Shown here piece after piece: positions 24,063-33,380 of a stretch of DNA of 64,000 bases. Location of the stretch: assembly GCF_905220995.1 (NCBI RefSeq), contig NZ_CAJNBJ010000001.1:1178001-1242000 (forward strand), written 5' to 3'. Under the pieces are notes generated by a model, which did no database searches, had not been told where the DNA came from, and saw only the letters and a program-made list of their open reading frames with translations. Within the stretch, counting starts at the first letter, position 1. Each line of letters begins with the position of its first letter. Source of the DNA: Nitrospira defluvii (GTDB lineage: Bacteria; Nitrospirota; Nitrospiria; Nitrospirales; Nitrospiraceae). The position numbers and the translations under genes are program-made.

Positions 24063-24680
24063 ATGCAACAGCCGGATTGGAATCAGCTCTGGAGCCGAGT
24101 CGCTCGCGCACTCGTTCCCCTCGCCGTGGCCGGCTGCCTGATCGCCGCGCTGCCTCCGGCCAGCAGGCTCGCCTTCGATCCTGGGATGAAGGATGACCAG
24201 GGACGACCAGCTTCCGAAACGATCGCCTCCCTGGTGGCCAGGTATGCCGAACAATACGCATTGGATCCGGCGCTGCTGCAGGCGATCATCAAAGTCGAAT
24301 CGAATTTCAACTCCGACGCCGTCTCGTCAAAAGGCGCGATCGGACTGATGCAGCTCATGCCGTTGACCGCTGCGGCGTTTCACGTTCTGGACCCGTTTGA
24401 CCCCAACGACAATATCCGCGCCGGTGCAGCGTTGCTCCGGGGACTACTCGACCGATTCGGTGGGGATCTTTCGTTGGCATTGGCGGCCTACCATGCCGGT
24501 GAGGCGCGTGTCCGGCACACTGTCGGCGTCCCGACCCTCCCGGCGACGCAGATCTATGTCGACCGAGTAATGGGCTACTACGAGCGGTTCCGGACCGGCA
24601 GCGGGCCGCCGGTTCTCCGCTCCGTCCTTGGTCGCCGGTCGGTCCGGGCCAGGGCGAACGAGTCCCATTCGGCCGAATGA
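24063..24680 (+). CDS. Lytic transglycosylase, SLT domain
   Basis: A 205-residue protein with an N-terminal hydrophobic segment (residues 14-32, a signal anchor or signal peptide) and a compact SLT domain. The catalytic glutamate is Glu79 in KVESNFN. The conserved GAIGLMQLMP, then NIRAGAALLRGLLDRF and ALAAYHAGEARV, complete the fold. Such enzymes cleave the MurNAc-GlcNAc bond of peptidoglycan with 1,6-anhydro product. The domain is small and lacks LysM or other binding modules. It may help insert envelope machines or remodel the wall. Its start is an ATG at 24063. Confidence 0.87.
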   Translation: MQQPDWNQLWSRVARALVPLAVAGCLIAALPPASRLAFDPGMKDDQGRPASETIASLVARYAEQYALDPALLQAIIKVESNFNSDAVSSKGAIGLMQLMPLTAAAFHVLDPFDPNDNIRAGAALLRGLLDRFGGDLSLALAAYHAGEARVRHTVGVPTLPATQIYVDRVMGYYERFRTGSGPPVLRSVLGRRSVRARANESHSAE

Positions 24681-24761
24681 GTGGCGTCCGGTTGCATTTT
24701 CATCCGGAAACGGAGTAGGGAATTCCGCGAGAACACTCAGATTTCCAGATCGAGGACGCGC

Positions 24762-25916
24762 ATGAAGAAAAGTGATCGGACAGCCCGGTTGGCCCAGTCG
24801 GATATCCGCGCGATGACCCTGGCCTGCGCGAAGGTCAACGGTATCAATATGTCTCAGGGAGTCTGTGATACACCCGTGCCTCCGGTGGTGGTGCAGGCTG
24901 CGCAGCAGGCGATGGCCCAGGGACACAATACCTATGCCCGCTTTGACGGTATTGCGGGGTTGCGTGAGGCGATCGCCGACAAATTGGCCTCATACAATCA
25001 CATCACCGCCGATCCTGAAACCCAGATCACGGTGAGTGCGGGTGCGACGGGGTCGTTTCAAGCCACCTGCATGGCGTTGCTCAACCCCGGGGATGAGGTG
25101 ATTCTGTTCGAGCCGTTCTATGCCTACCATGTGCAGGCGATCCTTGCCGTGGAGGCGGTGCCTCGCTATGTCACGATGCGGCCCCCGGATTGGAACCTGG
25201 ACGTGAAGAGTCTTGAACAGGCCGTGACGTCCAAGGCCAAGGCCATCGTCGTCAACAGCCCCGGGAATCCGTCCGGTAAGGTCTTCACGCGTCGGGAGTT
25301 AGAGCAGATCGCCGAGATCGTCTGTCGGCACGATCTACTGGTGATCACGGACGAGATTTACGAGTACTTCGTGTTCGACGGTCGGGAGCACATCAGTATG
25401 GCCTCGTTGCCCGGCATGGCCGACCGCACGATTACGATCGGAGGCTACTCCAAGACCTTCAGCATCACCGGGTGGCGCATTGGGTACAGTGTGGCGGAAG
25501 CCTCCTGGGCGAAAGCTATCGGTGCGATGAGCGATGTCTTGTACGTCTGTGCGCCGACACCCCTGCAGCATGGTGTGGCCGCCGGAATTCGTGCCCTTGG
25601 CCCGTCTTTTTACCGCGAGCTTGCTGTCGAACATCAACAGAAGCGGAACCGCTTCTGCGGCGCCTTGGCGAAAGCGGGGCTTCCACCCGCCGTGCCGCAA
25701 GGGGCCTACTACGTACTGGCAGATGTGTCTCGCGTGCCGGGGAAGACCAGTCGCGAACGTGCACTGTATCTCTTGGATAAGACCGGAGTGGCGGGCGTGC
25801 CGGGAGAGGCCTTTTTTGAAGGGCCGGAAGGCAGTCGTTATATGCGGTTTTGTATGGCGAAGACCGACAGTGATCTGGAGAAAGCCAGCCGGGCGATCGA
25901 GCGGTTTGCAAGCTAA
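24762..25916 (+). CDS. PLP-dependent class I/II aminotransferase
   Basis: The ATG at 24762, with GAGGA about eight bases upstream, is preferred over the frame start at 24681. The 384-residue product is a fold-type I aminotransferase: SAGATGSFQ (phosphate-binding), NSPGNPSGK (about residues 165-173), TDEIYEYF, and the PLP Schiff-base lysine Lys231 in GGYSKTFSITGWRIGY. The C-terminal segment VPGEAFF with GSRYMRFCMA is typical of aspartate or kynurenine-type enzymes. Substrate cannot be given. It stands apart from the convergent glycosyltransferase gene by 23 bases. Confidence 0.87.
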   Translation: MKKSDRTARLAQSDIRAMTLACAKVNGINMSQGVCDTPVPPVVVQAAQQAMAQGHNTYARFDGIAGLREAIADKLASYNHITADPETQITVSAGATGSFQATCMALLNPGDEVILFEPFYAYHVQAILAVEAVPRYVTMRPPDWNLDVKSLEQAVTSKAKAIVVNSPGNPSGKVFTRRELEQIAEIVCRHDLLVITDEIYEYFVFDGREHISMASLPGMADRTITIGGYSKTFSITGWRIGYSVAEASWAKAIGAMSDVLYVCAPTPLQHGVAAGIRALGPSFYRELAVEHQQKRNRFCGALAKAGLPPAVPQGAYYVLADVSRVPGKTSRERALYLLDKTGVAGVPGEAFFEGPEGSRYMRFCMAKTDSDLEKASRAIERFAS

Positions 25917-25939
25917 GCGGACGGTACGAACTCGCGCGA

Positions 25940-27346
25940 CTATCGCGCTTGCCAGGATGCGGTTCTGGTCATGGCACCCCACGTGGCCTTCTTCCCGCTT
26001 ACCCAACGATACAGGCCGATCAATTTCCACACCGAGTTCAATTGGCGAAAGCCAAAGTTTTCCACGACGGCGGCGAGCAGCAGTTTCATGACATCGCGCT
26101 GGGCCGGGTAGACGTGGAACGACATTTCTTCCAACAGTAAGGCGCTCACCGAGAGCAGCACGCCGAGGCCAATGGCCGCGATGAGCAGGATCAACCAGGT
26201 CTGCACGGACACAAATCCCAACACAAAGCTGAGGATCAGGAAGCAGTAGCCGAACACTTCGATCGCCGGCCCAATCCATTCAAAGACGGCCATAAATGGA
26301 AAGGCCAGCCAGCCGATCGTGCCGCCCTTGGGATGAAACATGAGATCCAGGTTGTTGGTCAGGCTTTCACAGAGTCCACGCTGCCACCGGACGCGTTGAT
26401 TCTTCAGCGTGCGTAGGTCCTCCGGTGCTTCGGTCCAGCAGACCGAGTCGGGAACGAAGGTAATCCGGTAGGGCTTCTCGCTCAGCCGAAAATGGCGGTG
26501 CAGCCGGACGACCAACTCCATATCCTCACCGATCGTGTCCGATCGATACCCGCCCACGGTGACAACGGCTTCCTTGCGAAAAATCCCGAACGCGCCTGAG
26601 ATGATGAGCATCGCGTTCATCGGCGACCAGCCCAGGCGTCCGAACAGAAACGCGCGGAGGTATTCGACGATTTGGAAGAGCGCCAGCAGATTCGTGGGGA
26701 GGCCGATCTTCGTCAGAAACCCATTCTCGACGCGACAGCCATTGGCAATGCGGACGGTGCCGCCGCTCGCGACCGTGCGGTGGTCGTCCAGGAACGGTTG
26801 CACCGCCCGCCGTAGGCTGTCCGGCTGAAGGATCGAGTCCGCATCGATGCAGCAGAACAGGGGATAGAGCGACAGGTTGATGCCGGCGTTCAGGGAATCG
26901 GCTTTGCCCCCGTTCTCCTTGTCGATGACGCGCAGGTTGGCATGCAACGCAGAATGGTAGATCGCCCGAATCTCCGCAGTCGACAGCTGGGTGTTGTAGG
27001 CCTCCGGGAACGGAAAAAGCTCGAACTCCTGGCGGAGCACGTCGATCGTGGCGTCCTTCGATCCGTCGTTGATCACGACGATTTCATATTCGGAATAGCT
27101 GAGTTGGAGGAGCGACCGAATAGAGCCCGCGATCGTGGCGGCTTCATTGTATGCCGGAACAAGAATGCTGATCTGCGGCTCGAAACCCGTGTAGCTGCGC
27201 GGCAGGCTTTCCAGCACCCGCTCCTGCAGATATTGCCGCAAGTGCACGATGGCGATGACGTCCAGCATCAAGTATCCGGCGGTCAAGCCGAGAAAGTAGA
27301 GCAGGAACAGCCATTCGGATAGTGAAATGAGAGTGTCTATCCACAT
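25940..27346 (-). CDS. Processive family-2 glycosyltransferase, membrane-bound (PgaC/BcsA-like)
   Basis: A 468-residue inner-membrane glycosyltransferase starting at the ATG 27346. An N-terminal membrane helix (residues 9-30) is followed by the GT2 domain with VPAYNEAATI, then VINDGSKD, IDADSILQP (DxD for the UDP-sugar metal) and the processivity motif QRVRWQRG. Three to four membrane segments form the C-terminal part. The pattern fits synthases of poly-N-acetylglucosamine-like or cellulose-like polymers, the enzyme class that couples synthesis to export. It is divergent from three genes with secretion features and probably makes the polymer they handle. Product sugar unknown. Confidence 0.85.
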   Translation of the reverse strand: MWIDTLISLSEWLFLLYFLGLTAGYLMLDVIAIVHLRQYLQERVLESLPRSYTGFEPQISILVPAYNEAATIAGSIRSLLQLSYSEYEIVVINDGSKDATIDVLRQEFELFPFPEAYNTQLSTAEIRAIYHSALHANLRVIDKENGGKADSLNAGINLSLYPLFCCIDADSILQPDSLRRAVQPFLDDHRTVASGGTVRIANGCRVENGFLTKIGLPTNLLALFQIVEYLRAFLFGRLGWSPMNAMLIISGAFGIFRKEAVVTVGGYRSDTIGEDMELVVRLHRHFRLSEKPYRITFVPDSVCWTEAPEDLRTLKNQRVRWQRGLCESLTNNLDLMFHPKGGTIGWLAFPFMAVFEWIGPAIEVFGYCFLILSFVLGFVSVQTWLILLIAAIGLGVLLSVSALLLEEMSFHVYPAQRDVMKLLLAAVVENFGFRQLNSVWKLIGLYRWVSGKKATWGAMTRTASWQAR

Positions 27347-28973
27347 CAATCAGCGGCTCGTGATATCGACCGGAACGTGCCGAACCCACAGGGGAAGGCG
27401 GTTGAGGGTGTCGCTCTGGCTGGCGTTGTTCGCAGGAATCGGACTGGGTGCCTCACTCCTTCCCGCGCGTGCTGCCGACGTTCCCTTGTCAGAACCCATT
27501 CCTTCCACCGTCTACGAAATCGAACTGACCTATATCGGCGAGCGTACCGATCCGACCGTCGCTTTCAGCGGACCGCCGCCGACAGCGGCCCCTCTTCCTT
27601 ATCGACCGTTTCTGCCCATTCTTGAACTGCGCGCGAGCCTGGGGGCGGTCCGGCCCTTCGGTCCTTGCCGGGGTCAGGTGACGAAGTTGAACGCCAGTCT
27701 CGAGGTACAGTGGAGCGCCGCTGGAGCGGCCCGTTGTGGACAGCGTATCGAGCTGCATCCAGCCGGAAAGCCCGTGGACCTACTGTCCTACCGAATGTTG
27801 CGGCTCCGTGGTCGTGCCACCGGCTCTGTAGTGGTGGGAATAGAAGATCTGGCCGGCTACAGGCGTGAGGACAATTGGACGGTAAGCACCCTGTCCGGAT
27901 CCTTTGATCTGACGGTTTCTCTGCAGGAGATCAGCCGGGGAGTCGATCTTCGGCAGGTCACGGCCCTCGTGGTGTCCGCTGAAGGGCAAGGCGGACAGAT
28001 TCAGCTGGAGAAGATTGAGGTGACGCAAGAGACGCCGGTCATGAAGCGACAGGCCGGGACCGGCTTCTGGGTGTGGAATTATCGTCAGGCTGTCAAGGAC
28101 CCGGAGGCGATGTTGAGCACCTGTCGTGCGCAGGGCTGCTCGCGGCTGCTGATTCAAGTGCCGGCCCAATCCGATGACGAGGGACTCTGGCGCGAGTATG
28201 CGCAGCTCATGGCCAAGGTGCGGGACGCCGGCATTGAGCCGTGGGTGCTGGATGGCTATCCCGAAGCGATACAGGAACCCCAACGATTGGCCGATAAGAT
28301 CTGGAGACTACTGCATCTCGTACCGCTGGGCCTCCTATCGGGCGTGCAGCTCGACCTCGAACCCTATCTCGTGTCGGGGTTTCTTCAGGATGAGGCGCAA
28401 CTTCGTCGGTATCTCGGCACGATCGAGATGGTGAAAGATGCCATACAAGGCCGGGCCAGGTTGTCGATGGTGATCCCATTCTGGCTCGCTGCGCCGACCG
28501 TCAGTGGGCGACCCCTGGCCTTTGCCGTGATGGATCTGGCGGATGAAGTGGCGGTGATGAGTTACCGTACCGATCTCGATGAGATCCAGGACATTGCCGA
28601 CGATATCCTGCGCTATGGGTCAGTGAGCGGGATTCCTGTGTGGTTAGCCGTCGAGACGACCGTCTTGCCGGTTGAACAGCATGTGGTGTTGCGACGAGCC
28701 CCGCAGTCGGGCCAGGCCGATGCCCTGTTAGATCGCGACCACCGTCTGTTGCGGTGGCGACCGATCGGCGAAGCGGACAGTACAGGCCTCCATCGGGAGT
28801 GGTTCCGAGTTCATCGTCGTTTCACGGTCAATCCTGAACGACTATCGTTTGCCGGACGTTCTCGTGCCCAGGTGTCCTCGGCGATCAAGACGATACGAGA
28901 CACCACCTCGCACTCGAGTTTCTCGGGGGTGATGATTCACGATCTTGATGGATTCCGTGCCCTCGCCGAATAG
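27327..28973 (+). CDS. Exported protein with predicted beta-sandwich and TIM-barrel (glycosidase-like) domains
   Basis: A 548-residue frame. The start may be ATG 27327 (overlaps the glycosyltransferase start by 20 bases) or TTG 27402/GTG 27408, which have GAAGG nearby; all yield a signal peptide ending near ARA-ADV. The N-terminal 170 residues look like a beta-sandwich (VVVGIEDLAGY). From about residue 245 a barrel-like domain runs through GFWVWNYRQAVKDPEAM, then the strand-end GVQLDLEPYLV, which resembles the GVDIDxE acid motif of GH18-type enzymes. WLAVETTVLP is a later strand. No close family is recalled. By position it may trim or bind the polymer. Confidence 0.6.
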   Translation: MRVSIHINQRLVISTGTCRTHRGRRLRVSLWLALFAGIGLGASLLPARAADVPLSEPIPSTVYEIELTYIGERTDPTVAFSGPPPTAAPLPYRPFLPILELRASLGAVRPFGPCRGQVTKLNASLEVQWSAAGAARCGQRIELHPAGKPVDLLSYRMLRLRGRATGSVVVGIEDLAGYRREDNWTVSTLSGSFDLTVSLQEISRGVDLRQVTALVVSAEGQGGQIQLEKIEVTQETPVMKRQAGTGFWVWNYRQAVKDPEAMLSTCRAQGCSRLLIQVPAQSDDEGLWREYAQLMAKVRDAGIEPWVLDGYPEAIQEPQRLADKIWRLLHLVPLGLLSGVQLDLEPYLVSGFLQDEAQLRRYLGTIEMVKDAIQGRARLSMVIPFWLAAPTVSGRPLAFAVMDLADEVAVMSYRTDLDEIQDIADDILRYGSVSGIPVWLAVETTVLPVEQHVVLRRAPQSGQADALLDRDHRLLRWRPIGEADSTGLHREWFRVHRRFTVNPERLSFAGRSRAQVSSAIKTIRDTTSHSSFSGVMIHDLDGFRALAE

Positions 28974-29007
28974 AGTCGTGCATATCGGAAGAACAGGGTC
29001 GTCACGG

Positions 29008-31368
29008 ATGATCGATCCCCGCAGGTGGATACTTCGACGAAGGTTTGCAGCCGGTCTGCTGGCGGGGATGTTGCTCGCCGCGGGCTGGTTCTCTACGCCT
29101 GCCACGATGATTGCTGCTATGGCGCCGGACTCGTCTCCGAGCCGGATTCTGCAGCAAGCCAGAGCCTTGGAGGAGGAGCAGCGGTATGAGGAGGCCATCG
29201 TGGCTTACCGGCAATACCTCTTGGCCAAACCGGACCATGATGACGCGCGCGCGACGATTGCGAAACTCCTGTCCTGGCAGGGACAGAGGGATGAGGCCAT
29301 CGCCCTCTATCGCGACATTCTGACTCGCCAGCCGCTCGACCATGACACTCGTGTCGGCCTTGCCCGGGTCTTGTCCTGGAACAAACAGTTCGCCGACGCG
29401 CGAGACGAATATGATCGGGTCCTTCACGACGACCCGACCCATGCCGAAGCCCTGGCGGGCCTGGGAGACCTGCTGTTGTGGAGCGGCCATCGTGAACAGG
29501 CGATTCCATACTATGAACGGGCGGTAGCGGCCACCGGCGACGAAGAGATTGCGGCACGGCTGCGCGTCGTGAAAGCCGAGGTCGAATCCGTTCCCGCTGT
29601 CCCAGATCCGTCGCCTGTTTACAGAAATAATTTGGAGCCGGCGGATGGAAATCAGGCGTTGGAGCGAGGGCATCGTCTGGAAACGATGCGCCAGCACGAA
29701 GATGCCCTGGCCGTGTATCGCGAGGGATTGCGGCAGTCTCCAGAGAATGATGAGTTGCGTGCCGCTGTGGCCCGGCTTCTTTCCTGGCAGGGGGTCCATG
29801 CCGAAGCCGTCGAGTTATACCGGGATGTGTTGGTTCGTCATCCGGAGGATCAGGACATTCGGGTGGCGCTGGCGCAGGTGTTGTCGTGGCAGAAACAGTT
29901 CGAGGAGGCGGGACGTTTGTACCGGGAGGTCTTACAAGCCGAGCCGAGACAGATCGAGGCGCGCCGCGGCCTGGCCGAGGTCGCGCATTGGCGGGGCGAC
30001 CGTTCAGAGGCCCTGGCACGCTATGAGGCGCTTCTTGCCGAGACCCACGACCCCGACATCGAGGAACGGCTGAGCGCCATTCGGTCGGAAGGATCGGTCG
30101 CATCAGCCCCTGCAGCCGAGTTGTCCGCCACAGGCTCGGCAACTGAGGAGCAAGGGGCACGAGCCGTGGCTGGTGCCATGGAACAAGCCATCAGATTCGA
30201 GGTGGCCAAACAGTATCACGAAGCGGAGGACGTCTACCGAGAGGCGTTGCGGCAACATCCCGACAATGACGAGATCCGGAGTGCGTTGGCGCGCGTCTTG
30301 TCCTGGCAAGGCTCTCACCAGGAGGCCACGACGCTGTATCGGGATGTGTTGGTTCGTCATCCGGAGGATCAGGACATTCGGGTGGCGCTGGCGCAGGTGT
30401 TGTCGTGGCAGAAACAGTTCGAGGAGGCGGGACGTTTGTACCGGGAGGTCTTGCAAGCCGAGCCGAGACAGATCGAGGCGCGCCGCGGCCTGGCCGAGGT
30501 CGCGCATTGGCGGGGCGACCGTTCAGAGGCCCTGGCACGCTATGAGGCGCTTCTTGCCGAGACCCACGACCCGGCGATTGAGCAGCGGATTGCTGCGGTG
30601 AAATCCGAGTTGCTAGTTTCGCCGCGGGCTGCGGTGGGGCAAGGGCTGACCGGACTGCGGCTTCCCTATCGTGACTATGCCAAGATCGGCTACGGCCATT
30701 ATTCCTATACGAAGAATCAACCGGATGAGCGTGATCTGCTGTTTGAAATCGCCAAGCCGTTGGGCAATCAAACGCTGGTGGTACGGGCCGAGCCGATCAA
30801 TCGGTTCGGGTTCCACGACACGCCGATTTCGGCGGAACTCTATAGTCCCCTGTGGCAGCGAGCCTGGGGGTATGTGGCGGCGCAGGGTACGGTGAATCCG
30901 CATTTCTCCCCCAACTACTCCGTGATGGGAGAGGTGGCGCAAGGACTGGGTGGGTTGCATGCCTCGCTCGCCCCCTTTGAACTCTCCTTCGGCTACCGGC
31001 GACTCAATTACAAGCAGGACGACATCGATCTGCTGATGCCGGGGCTGACGGTCTTTCTGCCCTTCAATCTTTGGCTGACCGAGAAACTCTACCTGATTCC
31101 AAACACGGGGGCGGTCACGCTTGCTTCCCAGCTCACCTGGCGGCCTACGGAACGTGTGCAGATCTTTGCCTCCGGCTCCTTTGGCACGTCCGGCGAACGG
31201 ATCGTGGCTGCACAGGACTTTACCCGCGTAGGGAGTCGCACTATTCAGGGCGGCGTCACGTTTCCGATCAACGAACGATTCTCGGTTGAGACGTCCGGAT
31301 ATTACGAAGACCGCGGATTCCTTTATGTCCGGCGGGGCGGGAACTTCAGCCTCATCTATCATTGGTGA
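29008..31368 (+). CDS. TPR plus outer-membrane beta-barrel protein (exopolysaccharide exporter-like)
   Basis: ATG 29008 is preferred to TTG 28945, which lies in the previous gene. After a signal peptide (residues 1-45) come about ten TPR units, many with the motif LSWQGQ/LSWQKQF, to about residue 530. The last 250 residues form a predicted YaiO-type beta-barrel with alternating strands and a C-terminal YHW aromatic end. This domain plan is that of PgaA and BcsC-type exporters. Two TPR blocks of 233 bases are nearly identical (bases 29821-30053 and 30340-30572). It most likely exports the polymer made by the divergent glycosyltransferase. Confidence 0.8.
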   Translation: MIDPRRWILRRRFAAGLLAGMLLAAGWFSTPATMIAAMAPDSSPSRILQQARALEEEQRYEEAIVAYRQYLLAKPDHDDARATIAKLLSWQGQRDEAIALYRDILTRQPLDHDTRVGLARVLSWNKQFADARDEYDRVLHDDPTHAEALAGLGDLLLWSGHREQAIPYYERAVAATGDEEIAARLRVVKAEVESVPAVPDPSPVYRNNLEPADGNQALERGHRLETMRQHEDALAVYREGLRQSPENDELRAAVARLLSWQGVHAEAVELYRDVLVRHPEDQDIRVALAQVLSWQKQFEEAGRLYREVLQAEPRQIEARRGLAEVAHWRGDRSEALARYEALLAETHDPDIEERLSAIRSEGSVASAPAAELSATGSATEEQGARAVAGAMEQAIRFEVAKQYHEAEDVYREALRQHPDNDEIRSALARVLSWQGSHQEATTLYRDVLVRHPEDQDIRVALAQVLSWQKQFEEAGRLYREVLQAEPRQIEARRGLAEVAHWRGDRSEALARYEALLAETHDPAIEQRIAAVKSELLVSPRAAVGQGLTGLRLPYRDYAKIGYGHYSYTKNQPDERDLLFEIAKPLGNQTLVVRAEPINRFGFHDTPISAELYSPLWQRAWGYVAAQGTVNPHFSPNYSVMGEVAQGLGGLHASLAPFELSFGYRRLNYKQDDIDLLMPGLTVFLPFNLWLTEKLYLIPNTGAVTLASQLTWRPTERVQIFASGSFGTSGERIVAAQDFTRVGSRTIQGGVTFPINERFSVETSGYYEDRGFLYVRRGGNFSLIYHW
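29821..30572 (+). repeat. Internal direct repeat of 233 bases, 519 bases apart
   Basis: Bases 29821-30053 recur at 30340-30572 with one difference (A versus G in CTT[A/G]CAAGCC), so 232 of 233 match by direct reading. The offset, 519 bases, is 173 codons. Flanking sequence is clearly diverged, so the identity is recent or kept by gene conversion. The repeated protein segment is three TPR helices of the exporter. Confidence 0.93.
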
Positions 31369-31372
31369 TCTG

Positions 31373-33313
31373 ATGGGACGTGCCACCATTGTCCGTGTTG
31401 TCGGTCTCTCGGCCCTCACGCTGCTCCTGGTGATGGGAGGATGGGGCCTGTTCTGGTCGCAATCCGACCGGCCCTTCGAGGTTCCTGCACAGGATTTTCA
31501 CCGGTTTCCCGGCGTGTCAGGGCCCAGTCATGTCACGGTCGTGCCCCCAAAAGTTCCGACCTTGTGGCGCACGTATGGGCAGGGATCAGGCAGTCGCCTG
31601 GCGATCCTCCTGACCGATCCGGACTCCTGCTGGCTGGGTTTGGCCCACGGGCTCAAGTCGATCGGCGTGCCGTTTCGCATCACGCGAGATGTGCGCGAAG
31701 CCCTGTCCCATCAGGCGGTGCTGGTCTACCCGATGATTTCCGGAAAGGTGCTGAACTCGGAGGAACTCCAGGCGCTGGCGGAATTTCCGAAGGCTGGTGG
31801 CACGTTGATCGGCGTGCAGGTGTTGGGTGGTGGATTGAACCAGGTCTTCGGGTTTCGTGAGGCCGTTGCCTCGCGCCAGCGGTATGACCTGACATTGGCC
31901 GCGGCTGATCCGTTGCTGGCCGAGCTGACCGATCCACAAGAGCGAACGTTGCGGATCGGTGTTCGGGAGAAGCACCTGGAAGTGATGGGCACTTACGGCT
32001 ACACCGACGCGACGACACCGCTCGCGCGATTCGACGACGGGACGGCCGCCGTGACGCAGGTGGCCCACGGGCGTGGCCGGGCCTATGCCATCGGGGTGGA
32101 TCTCGGTTTTCTGCTCTCGAAGGGGTACAACAATCGCGGAGACGAACTCGTCCGGACCTACGACAATCAGTTTGATCCGACACTTGATGTGTGGCTGCGG
32201 TTGCTCAAATCCATCTATCGCACGGCGGAAGAGCGGGCGGTCACGCTTGGGACGGTGCCGTTCGGGAAATCGCTCTCCGTCATGCTGACGCACGATGTGG
32301 ATTTTACCCAGTCGATCAAGAACGCGGTGGTCTATGCGGAGTACGAAAAGAGTCAGGGGGTGGTCGGCACCTATTTCATTCAGGTGAAATATATTCGTGA
32401 CTACAACGACGATATCTTTTTCAACGACGAAGGGGTGCGGGATCTGGCTCGTCTTGCCGAACTTGGGATGGAGCTGGGAAGTCATACGATCGCGCATTCG
32501 AAGGTGTTCGATCAGTTTCCCTTGGGGACCGGTCGGGAAGCCTATCCGTCGTATGCGCCGTTTGTGAAAAGCCGGAGAATCGCCCTCAACGCCAGCCTGC
32601 TGGGCGAATTGCGGGTTAGTAAGTTTCTGATCGATCACTTTTCCGGACAGACGATTGTCTCCTTCAGACCGGGAGAGCTCTCGAATCCTTTTGGACTTCC
32701 TCAAGCGCTCCTTGCGACGGGGTTTCGTTTTAGTTCGACTGCCACGGCCAATAACTCGCTCACCCATCTGCCCTATCAATTGACCTATGACCGCCTGACG
32801 GACAGTGAAGTCGAGGTGTTTGAGTTTCCTGTCACGATCGAAGACGAAGAACTCCCGAAACTGGGCGACCGGCTTCCGCAGGCGTTGGAGCTGGCAGGAA
32901 AACTCAGCCGCTATGGCGGCTTGGTGGTGGTGCTCATTCATCCGAACGTCCTCGACCACAAGCTCGCCTTCGAGAAGGGGTTCGTGGAAGGGGTGCGTCC
33001 CTATGCCTGGTTCGGTTCGGTGGGAGAGTTCGGCAGGTGGTGGGCGGCGCGCAACCAGGTTCAGGTGGATGTGGCGCGCGATTCGACGGGGATGCGCGTG
33101 ACACTGACGGCACCGAGTTCCGTGGCCGGGTTGACGATCGAGGTACCGAACGGATGGGAACTGGCGCGTTCCGGCTCCTCTGTGCGAGGACTGGAACAAC
33201 AGGGCACTATCCTGACAGTCCCCGAGTTGCAGGGTACCCATACCTTCCTGCTGACGCCGCGAGCCCACGTGCCCGACGGCCGGAATGTCTCGACGGCCGG
33301 TCATCGTGCGTAA
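31373..33313 (+). CDS. Polysaccharide-deacetylase-like protein, membrane-anchored
   Basis: The ATG at 31373, four bases after the exporter stop, gives a 646-residue protein with an N-terminal membrane segment (residues 8-27). Residues 60-260 resemble a Rossmann-type domain (GSRLAILLTDPDSCWLG). From residue 300 a polysaccharide-deacetylase domain shows MLTHDVDFTQS (the TFDDG-like metal site), ELGSHTIAHSKV (the H-x3-H motif) and later SFRPGELSNP. The rest of the barrel, including VVVLIHPNV, is present, followed by a small C-terminal beta domain. It probably removes acetyl groups from the exported polymer, as PgaB does. Substrate not proven. Confidence 0.8.
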   Translation: MGRATIVRVVGLSALTLLLVMGGWGLFWSQSDRPFEVPAQDFHRFPGVSGPSHVTVVPPKVPTLWRTYGQGSGSRLAILLTDPDSCWLGLAHGLKSIGVPFRITRDVREALSHQAVLVYPMISGKVLNSEELQALAEFPKAGGTLIGVQVLGGGLNQVFGFREAVASRQRYDLTLAAADPLLAELTDPQERTLRIGVREKHLEVMGTYGYTDATTPLARFDDGTAAVTQVAHGRGRAYAIGVDLGFLLSKGYNNRGDELVRTYDNQFDPTLDVWLRLLKSIYRTAEERAVTLGTVPFGKSLSVMLTHDVDFTQSIKNAVVYAEYEKSQGVVGTYFIQVKYIRDYNDDIFFNDEGVRDLARLAELGMELGSHTIAHSKVFDQFPLGTGREAYPSYAPFVKSRRIALNASLLGELRVSKFLIDHFSGQTIVSFRPGELSNPFGLPQALLATGFRFSSTATANNSLTHLPYQLTYDRLTDSEVEVFEFPVTIEDEELPKLGDRLPQALELAGKLSRYGGLVVVLIHPNVLDHKLAFEKGFVEGVRPYAWFGSVGEFGRWWAARNQVQVDVARDSTGMRVTLTAPSSVAGLTIEVPNGWELARSGSSVRGLEQQGTILTVPELQGTHTFLLTPRAHVPDGRNVSTAGHRA

Positions 33314-33380
33314 CCTGATCTCAAACGATTCGGCGGCAGCGACGGCCTCCTGAGAGGGAAAGATAGCAGAGGGCCGTGCG

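Noticed and set aside
29117-30160. 347-codon leftward frame inside the exporter
   Set aside because: High-GC shadow of the TPR gene; the forward frame has recognised repeats and a beta-barrel.
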